Origin: Leeuwenhoekiella marinoflava DSM 3653
GTDB lineage: Bacteria > Bacteroidota > Bacteroidia > Flavobacteriales > Flavobacteriaceae
Direction of reading: 5' to 3'
NCBI RefSeq assembly: GCF_900129005.1
Contig: NZ_FQUN01000013.1
Span: 62,001 to 126,000, forward strand
DNA length: 64,000 nucleotides
Below the pieces are notes generated by a model. That model worked only from the letters and a program-made list of their open reading frames with translations, did not search any database and was not told the DNA's origin. Numbering within the stretch: the stretch's first letter is position 1; the number at the start of each line of letters is the position of its first letter. Of this stretch, positions 1 to 7,579 are shown piece by piece. The translations under genes and the position numbers were made by a program.

Positions 1-48
1 GCAAAAGAAGGTATGCCAGACATTCCCGGTCTTGATATGTTTAAATAA
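1..48 (+). CDS. C-terminal tail of an unidentified protein (partial)
   Basis: The first frame is open from base 1 to a TAA at 46-48 and encodes 15 residues ending in GMPDIPGLDMFK. The rest of the gene lies to the left of the window. The tail is rich in Pro, Gly and Met and gives no family assignment. The next gene starts only 9 bases after this stop, so the two are probably co-transcribed. Confidence 0.5.
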   Translation, partial: AKEGMPDIPGLDMFK

Positions 49-56
49 AACCGAGT

Positions 57-362
57 TTGCTACAAACGCTCGTACATTATAGTTTACACTTATTAGCACC
101 CGGGTTAATCGCCTGGGTGTTTTTTAGAGAAAACTGGCTAAAAGCGTGGCTCATTATGCTTTTAACGATGCTTGTTGATCTAGATCATTTATTGGCTACA
201 CCTATATTTGATCCGGAGCGGTGCAGCATAAATTTTCATCCACTGCATTCATATTGGGCAATAGGCGCGTATTTTGCCCTATTTTTTGTTCCGAAGCTTC
301 GCGTAGTAGCTGTTGGTCTCCTGTTTCATATGCTTACCGATTTTATTGATTGCCAGTGGTAA
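57..362 (+). CDS. DUF6122 family small membrane protein
   Basis: The product has 101 residues with about three hydrophobic segments (roughly 5-22, 30-45 and 68-92). It carries the family signature DLDHLLATPIFDP at about 41-53, then a CSINFHPLHSYW stretch and a late HMLTDFIDC. The conserved Asp and His residues resemble those of membrane-bound metal-dependent hydrolase-like proteins, but no function is established. Translation appears to begin at a TTG codon: the first residues (MLQTLVHYSLH) match where family members usually start, and no ATG is available upstream. It follows the preceding gene by 9 bases and probably shares its transcript. It is an inner-membrane protein by composition. Confidence 0.8.
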   Translation: MLQTLVHYSLHLLAPGLIAWVFFRENWLKAWLIMLLTMLVDLDHLLATPIFDPERCSINFHPLHSYWAIGAYFALFFVPKLRVVAVGLLFHMLTDFIDCQW

Positions 363-399
363 ACTTTCTCATCAGGCTTTCTATTAAAACCAATACAAA

Positions 400-783
400 A
401 TGTTAAAACACATTCATCATATTGCGATAATCTGTTCTGATTATAAAAAGTCTAAAAAGTTTTATACTGAAGTTTTAGGGCTTACGATTATTACTGAAAC
501 TTTTCGCGAAGCCAGAAACTCCTACAAGCTCGATCTGGCTTTAAATGGTGAATATCGTATTGAATTATTCTCCTTCCCTAATCCACCAGAAAGAACATCA
601 AGACCGGAGGCTTGCGGCTTAAGGCATTTAGCTTTTGCTACTGATGATATTGAGGCTGCTGTAAAACAATTAAATCAAAAAGGAGTAAAAACTGAACTCA
701 TACGCGTTGATGCACTTACCGGCAAACGCTTTACATTTTTTGCCGACCCCGATGAACTCCCACTTGAACTTTATGAAATTTAA
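400..783 (+). CDS. VOC family protein, glyoxalase I-like (YaeR/SMU1112c type)
   Basis: The product is 127 residues, the usual length of single-domain vicinal-oxygen-chelate proteins. Two beta-alpha-beta-beta-beta modules are visible (about 3-60 and 72-127). Likely metal ligands are His7 in the HHIAI strand, Glu55 in RIELFSF, His76 in LRHLAF and Glu123 in LELYE, so the metal site appears intact. The layout, including the NPPERTSRPEACGLRHLAF segment, matches the YaeR/SMU1112c group, which is cytoplasmic and has no firm substrate. Lactoylglutathione lyase activity cannot be assumed. The gene is single and faces the luciferase-like gene, with a dispersed repeat between them. Confidence 0.85.
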   Translation: MLKHIHHIAIICSDYKKSKKFYTEVLGLTIITETFREARNSYKLDLALNGEYRIELFSFPNPPERTSRPEACGLRHLAFATDDIEAAVKQLNQKGVKTELIRVDALTGKRFTFFADPDELPLELYEI

Positions 784-804
784 GTTTGCTTCAGCGCTTC
801 TATA

Positions 805-854
805 AATCATCTTGAAGCAAGCCTCGAAACATTTAAATCTCGATTATCGAGTAA
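805..854 (+). repeat. Dispersed intergenic repeat, copy R1
   Basis: This is the right part of a repeat found six times in the window. It reads CTTGAAGCAAGCCTCGAAAC, then an AT-rich spacer and the palindrome CTCGATTATCGAG at 839-851. It sits between two convergent genes, and its palindrome contains the stop codon of the luciferase-like gene (844-846, minus strand). Other copies are at 26415-26511, 34643-34682, 37458-37480, 54009-54127 and 57218-57346. Confidence 0.8.
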
Positions 855-1860
855 AAATCTCACTTACTAATTTGTATGATTTCAATCGGGCCTGATGATC
901 ATAAATATGCGAAATAATAATCAATTCGTCTATTTGCGTTTCGGCTTTAAATTGAGCCAGACCCTTAGTTACTGTTTCCTGAGAGCCTATAAAACTATAA
1001 TGCATCATTTGCTCAATCTGCATACGCTCTAATTCTGTCCATTCTCCGGCCATAGAATCAACAGGTGGAGAAAGTGGTTTTCTGGTATTTCTAATAACTC
1101 CCAGCATAAATCGCTTTGCGCTCGTTGCCAAACGTTCTGCTTCTTCATCAGTATCTGCTGCAATGACATTAACACAAGCCATAGTATATGGGGTGTCCAA
1201 CTGTGCAGAAGCTTCAAAATTTTGATGATACAATCTAAGCGCATCGTGTAAATGCGTTGGCGCAAAATGACTTGCAAAAGCATATGGTAAACCTTTTTTT
1301 CCGGCTAGCTGCGCACTAAATGTACTTGAACCCAATAAATATAAAGGAATATCTAAACCTTCACCCGGAGTTGCACGTACTGGCGCAGTACTATTTTCTT
1401 CAGATAAATAGGTTTGAAGTTCGTCTATGTTATTAGGGAAATCTTGTACCGTTTCCTGCTGATACCTCCGAAGAGCCATCGCGGTACGCTGGTCTGTACC
1501 CGGAGCACGACCCAGACCCAGATCTATACGATTAGGATAGAGTGTTGCTAAGGTACCAAACTGTTCTGCCACCACAAGCGGAGCATGATTAGGCAACATT
1601 ACACCACCAGAACCCACACGAATCTTTGTTGTTTGTTGAGCAATATGGCCTATCAAAATAACAGGTGCCGCACTTGCCAAACTTTCCATATTGTGATGTT
1701 CAGAGATCCAAAATCTATGGAAACCTAATTGTTCTGTATGTTGAGCCAGGTTTACACTACGTTTAATTGCTTCCTGAGCATCTACTCCTTCTACTATGGG
1801 TACCAAATCTAAAACTGAGTATTTAGTACTTGATAAATCATTCTTATTTATAGCTTTCAT
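844..1860 (-). CDS. LLM-class flavin-dependent oxidoreductase (YhbW-like)
   Basis: The 338-residue protein is a bacterial luciferase-like monooxygenase with a single TIM barrel. Recognisable family motifs are [11 protein letters not shown] (about 48-58), the [25 protein letters not shown] segment (about 80-104) and the [10 protein letters not shown] loop that contacts flavin phosphate (about 112-121). Length and motif order match the YhbW/MsnO8 group, which uses reduced FMN on an unknown substrate. It is cytoplasmic and monocistronic. Its last two codons and its stop lie inside a dispersed repeat, so the C-terminus may have been reset by the repeat. Family is certain, substrate is not. Confidence 0.88.
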   Translation of the reverse strand: MKAINKNDLSSTKYSVLDLVPIVEGVDAQEAIKRSVNLAQHTEQLGFHRFWISEHHNMESLASAAPVILIGHIAQQTTKIRVGSGGVMLPNHAPLVVAEQFGTLATLYPNRIDLGLGRAPGTDQRTAMALRRYQQETVQDFPNNIDELQTYLSEENSTAPVRATPGEGLDIPLYLLGSSTFSAQLAGKKGLPYAFASHFAPTHLHDALRLYHQNFEASAQLDTPYTMACVNVIAADTDEEAERLATSAKRFMLGVIRNTRKPLSPPVDSMAGEWTELERMQIEQMMHYSFIGSQETVTKGLAQFKAETQIDELIIISHIYDHQARLKSYKLVSEIFTR

Positions 1861-1983
1861 AGCGATATAGTCCTAAAATTTGTAATTTCCTTACTTCAAT
1901 TTACTAGGATTATCAGCTCATAATGCGTGATAAGTCTGTAATTGATTTAAACTAAAAACCTTAGGTTTTATTCAACATACTTT

Positions 1984-2421
1984 ATGAAAAATTTTTTAAC
2001 AATCCTTTTTATCGCAGCACTCATTACAAGCTGTAAACAAGAGAAAAAAATTACCGATAAATCTTTCCCTCTTGAAGTTGCCTGCTATGGCTATAATGAA
2101 AATGGAACGAACATTAGTTTTAGAATTACAAGAGTAGATCCTGTTGTGCAAGGCACATTGATTTATAATTGGGCAGAAAAAGACCGCAACTCCGGGAGCT
2201 TCAAAGGAACTCTTGAAAACAATATTATTCTAGGAGTCTATACCTTTTTATCTGAAGGAAAACAAAGCATTAGAGAAGTTGCTTTTAAAGTTGAGAATGG
2301 CGTACTCACGGAAGGCTTTGGCAACATTAAAGATGTAGCTGGCGTAGCTACTTTTGAAGACACAACCTCGTTAACCTATGACGGAACTATAAAACTTGAA
2401 AAAGATAAATGTATAAATTAA
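1984..2421 (+). CDS. Hypothetical lipoprotein
   Basis: The protein has 145 residues with an N-terminal lipoprotein signal: a short basic start, a hydrophobic core and the lipobox LITSC, placing the lipidated Cys at about residue 17. The mature part is predicted to be beta-rich and soluble. It contains repeated short strands such as GTLIYNWAEKDRNSGSFKGTL and ILGVYTFLSEG, which look like a small barrel that reports on a YxGxxxG-like fold. I do not recognise the family. It is a single gene with AT-rich DNA on both sides. A 61-codon open frame overlapping its 3' end (2409-2594) was not accepted as a gene. Confidence 0.7.
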   Translation: MKNFLTILFIAALITSCKQEKKITDKSFPLEVACYGYNENGTNISFRITRVDPVVQGTLIYNWAEKDRNSGSFKGTLENNIILGVYTFLSEGKQSIREVAFKVENGVLTEGFGNIKDVAGVATFEDTTSLTYDGTIKLEKDKCIN

Positions 2422-2612
2422 CACTTAAAGCTAAAACCTATTATTTTTTACAAGTCCTATATCACTATTTATTTTTAAACCTACAAATCAAGTCCTTACT
2501 ACGACTGAAACGATTTACTGTAATATTTACATTTAAAAAATCAAACATTTTATATGAGGTTTTTTTTGGTATTTTTAGATTCGAAACAAAATGATCTCAA
2601 CATTTTATGTTT

Positions 2613-3635
2613 ATGAAAAAAAAAAGACCCTCTCTTAAAGACATTGCCGAAGTTTTAAATATTTCAACTACAACTGTTTCCTTTGTTTTAAATGGTAAAG
2701 GAGCAGAAAAAAAAATATCTAAAGAATTAATAGCCCGCGTTGAAACCTATTTAAAGGAAATAAACTACAAACCTAATCTTGTTGCAAGAAGCCTACGTAC
2801 CGGAAGTACTCGAGTTTTAGTCTTTATGGTTGAAGATATTAGCAATCACTTCTTTTCTAAGGTAGGTAGACTCATAGAAGACATCTGTTATAAAAATGAT
2901 TACCGGGTACTTTTTTGCAGTACCGAAAACAATGTAAAACGTACTCAAGAACTTATTCACCTATTTCATGAACGCCAAGTAGATGGTTTTATAATAGTAC
3001 CTCCACCAGGGATAGAAAAAGAAATTTCTTATTTGTTAGAAAATGAAGTTCCTGTAGTTCTTTTTGACCGTAAGATTCCTGAGCTTGAAGCAGATTATGT
3101 AATTATCAACAACTATGAAGGTGCAAAACAATCTACACAACACCTCATTGATTCCGGATATAAAAATATTGCTTTTATAACTATAGATTTAGACCAGATA
3201 CAAATGCATGATCGCGAGGCTGGTTATAGAGCTACTATTGAAAATGCTGGTTTTGAACCCCAAATTCTTAAACTCCCTTACAACACATCAAACGTCGTTG
3301 CATCAAGAGAAAAAATGAAGGATTTTTTCAAATCGAATAAAAACATTGACGCTTTATTTTTTGCTACGAATTACTTGTCACAAAGCGGTCTAAAGGCTAT
3401 TCATCAAATAGACCCTCAGCTTATTAATAAACTAGGTATTATCAGTTTTGACGACAGTGGTTTTTTTGAGATGTACTCCCCTACTATTAGCGCGTTTGCT
3501 CAACCTGTTGATGAAATGGCAAATCAGCTTATGAAGATTTTACTAAATAAGCTAAAAAATAAAGAAAAGCCAAAACCTGTCAAACTGGTCTTAGAGGGTA
3601 CACTAGTTGAGCGTGAATCTTCTTCTAAAAAATAA
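2613..3635 (+). CDS. LacI-family transcriptional regulator
   Basis: The N-terminal 55 residues form a LacI helix-turn-helix and hinge (SLKDIAEVLNISTTTVSFVL, then YKPNLVARSLRTG). They are followed by a periplasmic-binding-protein-like effector domain to the end, about 340 residues in all, the normal length. I chose ATG 2613 over the in-frame ATG 2607 because family members begin a few residues before the SLKDIA helix. Ten consecutive A bases follow this start codon. The gene is 186 bases upstream of the GH28 gene in the same direction, and a CG-centred palindrome lies in that gap. It therefore probably controls GH28, and perhaps the SusCD pair beyond, in response to a pectin-derived sugar. The effector is inferred only from context. 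Confidence 0.88.
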   Translation: MKKKRPSLKDIAEVLNISTTTVSFVLNGKGAEKKISKELIARVETYLKEINYKPNLVARSLRTGSTRVLVFMVEDISNHFFSKVGRLIEDICYKNDYRVLFCSTENNVKRTQELIHLFHERQVDGFIIVPPPGIEKEISYLLENEVPVVLFDRKIPELEADYVIINNYEGAKQSTQHLIDSGYKNIAFITIDLDQIQMHDREAGYRATIENAGFEPQILKLPYNTSNVVASREKMKDFFKSNKNIDALFFATNYLSQSGLKAIHQIDPQLINKLGIISFDDSGFFEMYSPTISAFAQPVDEMANQLMKILLNKLKNKEKPKPVKLVLEGTLVERESSSKK

Positions 3636-3772
3636 TCAACTATTAAAGATTTTATTCAGCTCTTATTGATTCAAAAGAGATACCTCTGTTGCTTTTTCAT
3701 TAAAACTAATAACGCAGTCTATAATCATTTATTTAAACAACTATTCTAAAACTCAGGATAGAGCAGGATAAC

Positions 3773-3784
3773 TATATCGATATA
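3773..3784. promoter_or_regulatory. Candidate LacI-type operator (CG-centred palindrome)
   Basis: TATATCGATATA is a perfect 12-bp palindrome with a central CG, the symmetry typical of LacI-family operators. It lies about 38 bases upstream of the GH28 start and downstream of a lacI-family gene. AT-rich DNA yields such palindromes by chance, so support is modest. A shorter one, TTTTCGAAAA at 10638-10647, lies upstream of susC. Confidence 0.3.
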
Positions 3785-3821
3785 TATAAATACTTTTATA
3801 AAAATTGAATTAAAAGATTCT

Positions 3822-5135
3822 ATGCACACACTTATAAAAAGTCTCCTGATCTTAGTTGTAATAATTAATTCCGTAGCATATGGGCAAGACCGTTTCCCGG
3901 ATGGTACGGTGATACCGGACTGGTTTCATAATACAGACGGAGTAAATATCGATAAATTAGGGAAGCACTATGTGATTACCGATTATGGTGTGATTAATGA
4001 CAGTACACAGGTTCAAACAAAAAAAATTCAAGCAGTTATTGATACTGCTGCCAAAAATGGAGGCGGTGTTATTGTAGTGCCTAAAGGTGTTTTCTTAAGT
4101 GGATCGCTTTTCTTTAAACAAGACACGCATTTATTTTTAGAAGAAAACGGAGTTTTAAAAGGAAGTGATGACATCAGCAACTTCCCCGTAGTTATGACTC
4201 GTATTGAAGGGGAAAGTGTAACGTACTTTCCGGCACTTGTAAATGCAGATAATCTTGACGGTTTTACGATTTCAGGAAACGGCACCCTTGACGGGAATGG
4301 TTTGCGCTACTGGAAGGCTTTCTGGTTACGCCGCGAATGGAATCCTGATTGTACCAATAAAGATGAAATGCGCCCCAGACTGGTTTATGTTTCTAACAGC
4401 AAAAATGTGCAGATTGAAAATATTAAACTGAAAAATTCTCCTTTCTGGACGACTCACTTTTACAAAAGTGAATATGTAAAGCTTTTGAACTTAACAATCA
4501 CTTCCCCTAAAGAGCCTGTAAAAGCCCCCAGTACAGATGCTGTTGATATTGATGCATGTCAAAATATGCTGATCAAAAACTGTTATATGGCAGTTAACGA
4601 TGATGCTGTAGCCTTAAAAGGCGGCAAAGGTCCGCACGCTGATGAAGATCCAAATAATGGTGAAAACCGAAACATCATCATCGAAGATAACACGTATGGT
4701 TTTTGCCATAGTGCTCTTACCTGTGGAAGCGAATCTATACACAATTACAACATCATTTTTCGCCGAAGCACAATAGATAGTGCGCATCGTATTTTCTGGC
4801 TTAAAATGCGTCCTGATACGCCACAGACGTATGAATATATTACGATTGAAGATATAAAAGGAAGTGTAAGAAGTATGATTCTTATTAAACCCTGGACTCA
4901 ATTTTTCAATTTAAAGGGAGAAGAGAGTATGATTAAATCATATGCTCACAATATCAAGATGAAAAACATTAAATTAACCTGTGAGATAGGATTTAACATC
5001 GTAGATTCAGATCAGTATAAGTTATCTGATTTCACTTTTGAAAACATAAAACTAGAAACGTCTAACGGTCAATTAGAAAATACAGAATCTATAGAAAATC
5101 TTATTTTGAACAACTTGAAAATCGATGAGGATTAG
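3822..5135 (+). CDS. Glycoside hydrolase family 28 (polygalacturonase-type), secreted
   Basis: The 437-residue protein begins with a signal peptide (hydrophobic to about residue 19, then AYGQ). It continues as a right-handed beta-helix with the N-terminal pectate-lyase-like fold (GGGVIVVPKGVFLSGSLFF). GH28 active-site elements are visible: STDAVDIDAC in place of the common NTDG, the acidic pair VNDDAVALK at about 257-265, a variant HSALTCGSE where many members have GHG, and RIFWLKMR providing the RxK pair. The two Asp of NDD and the upstream Asp are the catalytic acids of the family. Likely role: hydrolysis of galacturonan or a related pectic chain, in the periplasm or outside. It sits behind a LacI regulator and faces the SusCD operon. 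Exact linkage specificity is unknown. Confidence 0.88.
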   Translation: MHTLIKSLLILVVIINSVAYGQDRFPDGTVIPDWFHNTDGVNIDKLGKHYVITDYGVINDSTQVQTKKIQAVIDTAAKNGGGVIVVPKGVFLSGSLFFKQDTHLFLEENGVLKGSDDISNFPVVMTRIEGESVTYFPALVNADNLDGFTISGNGTLDGNGLRYWKAFWLRREWNPDCTNKDEMRPRLVYVSNSKNVQIENIKLKNSPFWTTHFYKSEYVKLLNLTITSPKEPVKAPSTDAVDIDACQNMLIKNCYMAVNDDAVALKGGKGPHADEDPNNGENRNIIIEDNTYGFCHSALTCGSESIHNYNIIFRRSTIDSAHRIFWLKMRPDTPQTYEYITIEDIKGSVRSMILIKPWTQFFNLKGEESMIKSYAHNIKMKNIKLTCEIGFNIVDSDQYKLSDFTFENIKLETSNGQLENTESIENLILNNLKIDED

Positions 5136-5189
5136 TTAATTCCCTAAACGACTTTATAAGGTTTTTCAGTGAGTAGATTGTATTTTTAT

Positions 5190-5742
5190 CTAAAGCTTTT
5201 CTACATATGCCTCGACCAGATCAAATTGTTCTGCTCGCTTTTTATCAATCTCATCTACAGAAGAAGTCACTAAGGATACTTTTAAAACGAGTAGTATTTT
5301 CTAGCATTTCAATCCTCTTGAGAAAATCCCAGCCATTTATTTTAGGCATATTGATATGTATATAAATTAAGAACTTATGTGCTTCAGATTTTTCTGCAAT
5401 CAATTCAAGCGCTTTTTGAGCATCGGTATAAAAGAAGGTTCTTTGCGGTGTATGACCTTAAGAAGGTATCTATTAATAAGGCATATTGCGCAATACAACA
5501 TCTATTAATTTAGGAATTTTCTCTTTTGGGCGAACATCTTTTATAGTCATCTTTAAAAATTCGGCTCGAGAGAAACCATATGACTCAATTGCCGCATTAT
5601 TAACATCTTTTATACTCTATGTACCTTTTGACGTAAAACCTCTGAGTATCTGGCAGAAAATATCTTTATTTAAAACTTCGTCTAAATCAAGACCTAAATG
5701 AGAAATAAAATGCTGCAACTCTATTTCTGTTTTTTTAAGCAT
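5190..5742 (-). pseudogene. Decayed PAS-domain / response-regulator receiver gene
   Basis: Read on the minus strand from an ATG at 5742, a start MLKKTEIELQHFISH is followed after one stop by a clear PAS segment (NNAAIESYGFSRAEFL, then TIKDVRPKE). Two adjacent stops and frame changes come next. Then a receiver-domain piece appears (TDAQKALELIAEKSEAHKF and INMPKINGWDFLKRIE). After another frameshift it ends with VSLVTSSVDEIDKKRAEQF and a TAG at 5190-5192. The phospho-acceptor Asp of the usual LDINMP motif is His here (IHINMP). This looks like the fused and shortened remnant of a PAS sensor and a CheY-like regulator. It occupies most of the gap between GH28 and susD, which otherwise holds no gene. 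Confidence 0.8.
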
Positions 5743-5915
5743 AATTTGTTTTAGAGCATTGCTAGTATTTTTTCTCGCTCTTTTAAAAATAGAGATTGAT
5801 TAAAAAAGTCTTAGCCAAAAAAGAAAAACAATTCATTCTATATCAAATAATTATAAAACTTTGAGCATCAGACGTAGGTTGCTAAAAAACGTAACACAAA
5901 TTGTTTAAAAATAAA

Positions 5916-5945
5916 AAAACCTCACTCCTAGTGGAATGAGGTTTT
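5916..5945 (-). terminator. Rho-independent terminator of the susCD operon
   Basis: AAAACCTCACTCC pairs with GGAATGAGGTTTT around a 4-base loop, with one internal mismatch. Read on the minus strand the stem ends in a run of T from the A-tract at 5913-5919. It lies 22 bases beyond the susD stop. Confidence 0.8.
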
Positions 5946-5967
5946 CTAAAATTAAGTATCGGTTTTT

Positions 5968-7569
5968 CTAATATCCAGGATTTTGATCCAAATTAGAATT
6001 AGTCTGCATTTGACTTAATGGTATTGGAAATATTTTTCTAAAATCTCCATTAGGAGAATGTGAAAACCAAGATTTTGTGGTGTAAACTCCAAATCGAATC
6101 AAATCTTGTTTTCTATGATGTTCTCCTACAAATTCCCAAGCTAGCTCATCTAAGAATCTACCATACTCGATATCATCTCCACCTTCATAATTTGTGATTT
6201 CACCATCTTCATATTTTCCGTACTCATATGTACTTCCTTGCATTAATTCTGCTCCGGTTACAACTGCTTTAGATGGATCTGAATCTTTAAAAGCTCGCTG
6301 TCTCACTTCTGAAACAATACTAGCCGCTTCATCAGCTCTTCCTAAACGCAATAAACATTCTGCTTTAATCATTAAAGCATCTGTATATCTATAAAAAGGA
6401 ACATCTGTTCCATAAGTTGCCACGACACCTGAACCTATTTCATAACGTACAAATCTATAACCTTCTGTAGGTCCGGCTTCATTTACACTTTTTATATAAT
6501 TAGTATAATTTAACTGGCTATTAGGATCATTCTCATCAAGTAATATAGGAGCTCCAGAGCTTGAATATTGTAATCCTCCCAACCAAGTTGTTTCTAAACG
6601 TGCGTCATCTTCGTCATAAGTATCAATAAATTGAGGAATTGCAGCACTACCGCCCCAAGGAGATCCTGCTAAATCAAATGTTTCTCTACTTTTTCCATAA
6701 AGTGCTTTAAAGGCCAAATAAGAACCGCTAGCTTCAATATTATCATAAGGAATTGCAAAAATAGCCTCTACTAAATTCTCATTATCTAATGCAAAAACAT
6801 CTGAAAATTCTGGAGTCAAACTAAACTCACCACTATCTATAATATCCTGCACCTCACTTATAGCTTCTTCCCACTTAGACTCACCTATATAAACTTCAGA
6901 GTTAATGTACATTTTAGCTAAAGTCATTTTTGCAGCAAATTGATTGAACCTACCATAGCTTCCTTGACCATCTGTACTTAACAACGGCATTACCTCCTCT
7001 AGTTCATTAACTATAAAATCATAGACTTCTCTATTATCGCTCTGTTCTGGCAAAAATCCTTCTGGCAAATCAAAACGTTTTACAAGCGGTATATTCCTAT
7101 AATTATCATATAAAATATAATAACACATAGCACGCATTCCTCTCAATTCTGCTAAATACACATCTGTTACTTCTTTATTTTCAAGACCTTCTATCTGTAA
7201 TATAGCTCTATTGATTTGGTTAATACTACTATAAGTTCTACTCCACAAAGCTTCTATATGAGATAAATCTGAAAGCCAAGTGTGTTGGTGCATATTAACA
7301 TACTGCTGACCCCAACCTATTCCTACACGAGCAGGAGTTACAATTAGATCTGAAGACTCCTCATATGCATCAAACATTCCATCCCATCCCCAATAAATAT
7401 CTCGTAGAGAAGCATAAGGAGGCACTATAATAGCATCTAAATCATCTGCTGTAAGTGTAGTCCCTTCAGCAGTTATACTACTATAAACCGTCTCATCAAG
7501 ATCTGTACAGCTTACTGCTGTCAAACCAAAAAACAATAAACAAACTTTAATATCTTTTATAAATTTCAT
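5968..7569 (-). CDS. SusD/RagB family outer-membrane glycan-binding lipoprotein
   Basis: I chose the start at 7569, giving about 533 residues, because it begins MKFIKDIKVCLLFFGL with the lipobox TAVSC. The longer reading from 7593 adds eight residues before this signal. SusD features are the N-terminal TPR-like helices (SHIEALWSRTYSSINQINRAI, RGMRAMCYYILYD), a variable middle, and the C-terminal segment with LDELAWEFVGEHHRKQDLIRFG and FPIPLSQMQTNSNLDQNPGY, the classic SusD ending. It caps the partner SusC pore on the cell surface and captures an oligosaccharide. It starts 10 bases after susC and is followed by a terminator, so the operon is only susC-susD. The substrate is unknown; the nearby GH28 suggests a pectic sugar chain. 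Confidence 0.92.
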   Translation of the reverse strand: MKFIKDIKVCLLFFGLTAVSCTDLDETVYSSITAEGTTLTADDLDAIIVPPYASLRDIYWGWDGMFDAYEESSDLIVTPARVGIGWGQQYVNMHQHTWLSDLSHIEALWSRTYSSINQINRAILQIEGLENKEVTDVYLAELRGMRAMCYYILYDNYRNIPLVKRFDLPEGFLPEQSDNREVYDFIVNELEEVMPLLSTDGQGSYGRFNQFAAKMTLAKMYINSEVYIGESKWEEAISEVQDIIDSGEFSLTPEFSDVFALDNENLVEAIFAIPYDNIEASGSYLAFKALYGKSRETFDLAGSPWGGSAAIPQFIDTYDEDDARLETTWLGGLQYSSSGAPILLDENDPNSQLNYTNYIKSVNEAGPTEGYRFVRYEIGSGVVATYGTDVPFYRYTDALMIKAECLLRLGRADEAASIVSEVRQRAFKDSDPSKAVVTGAELMQGSTYEYGKYEDGEITNYEGGDDIEYGRFLDELAWEFVGEHHRKQDLIRFGVYTTKSWFSHSPNGDFRKIFPIPLSQMQTNSNLDQNPGY

Positions 7570-7579
7570 AATCAACGAT

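Noticed and set aside
2409-2594. 61-codon open frame overlapping the lipoprotein stop
   Set aside because: Composition (many Phe, Leu, Lys and Tyr) reflects AT-rich DNA, it has no recognisable pattern, and it ends just before the LacI gene.
5486-5701. 71-codon + strand frame in the GH28-susD gap
   Set aside because: It is the reverse side of the PAS relic, whose minus-strand translation is clearly the meaningful one.
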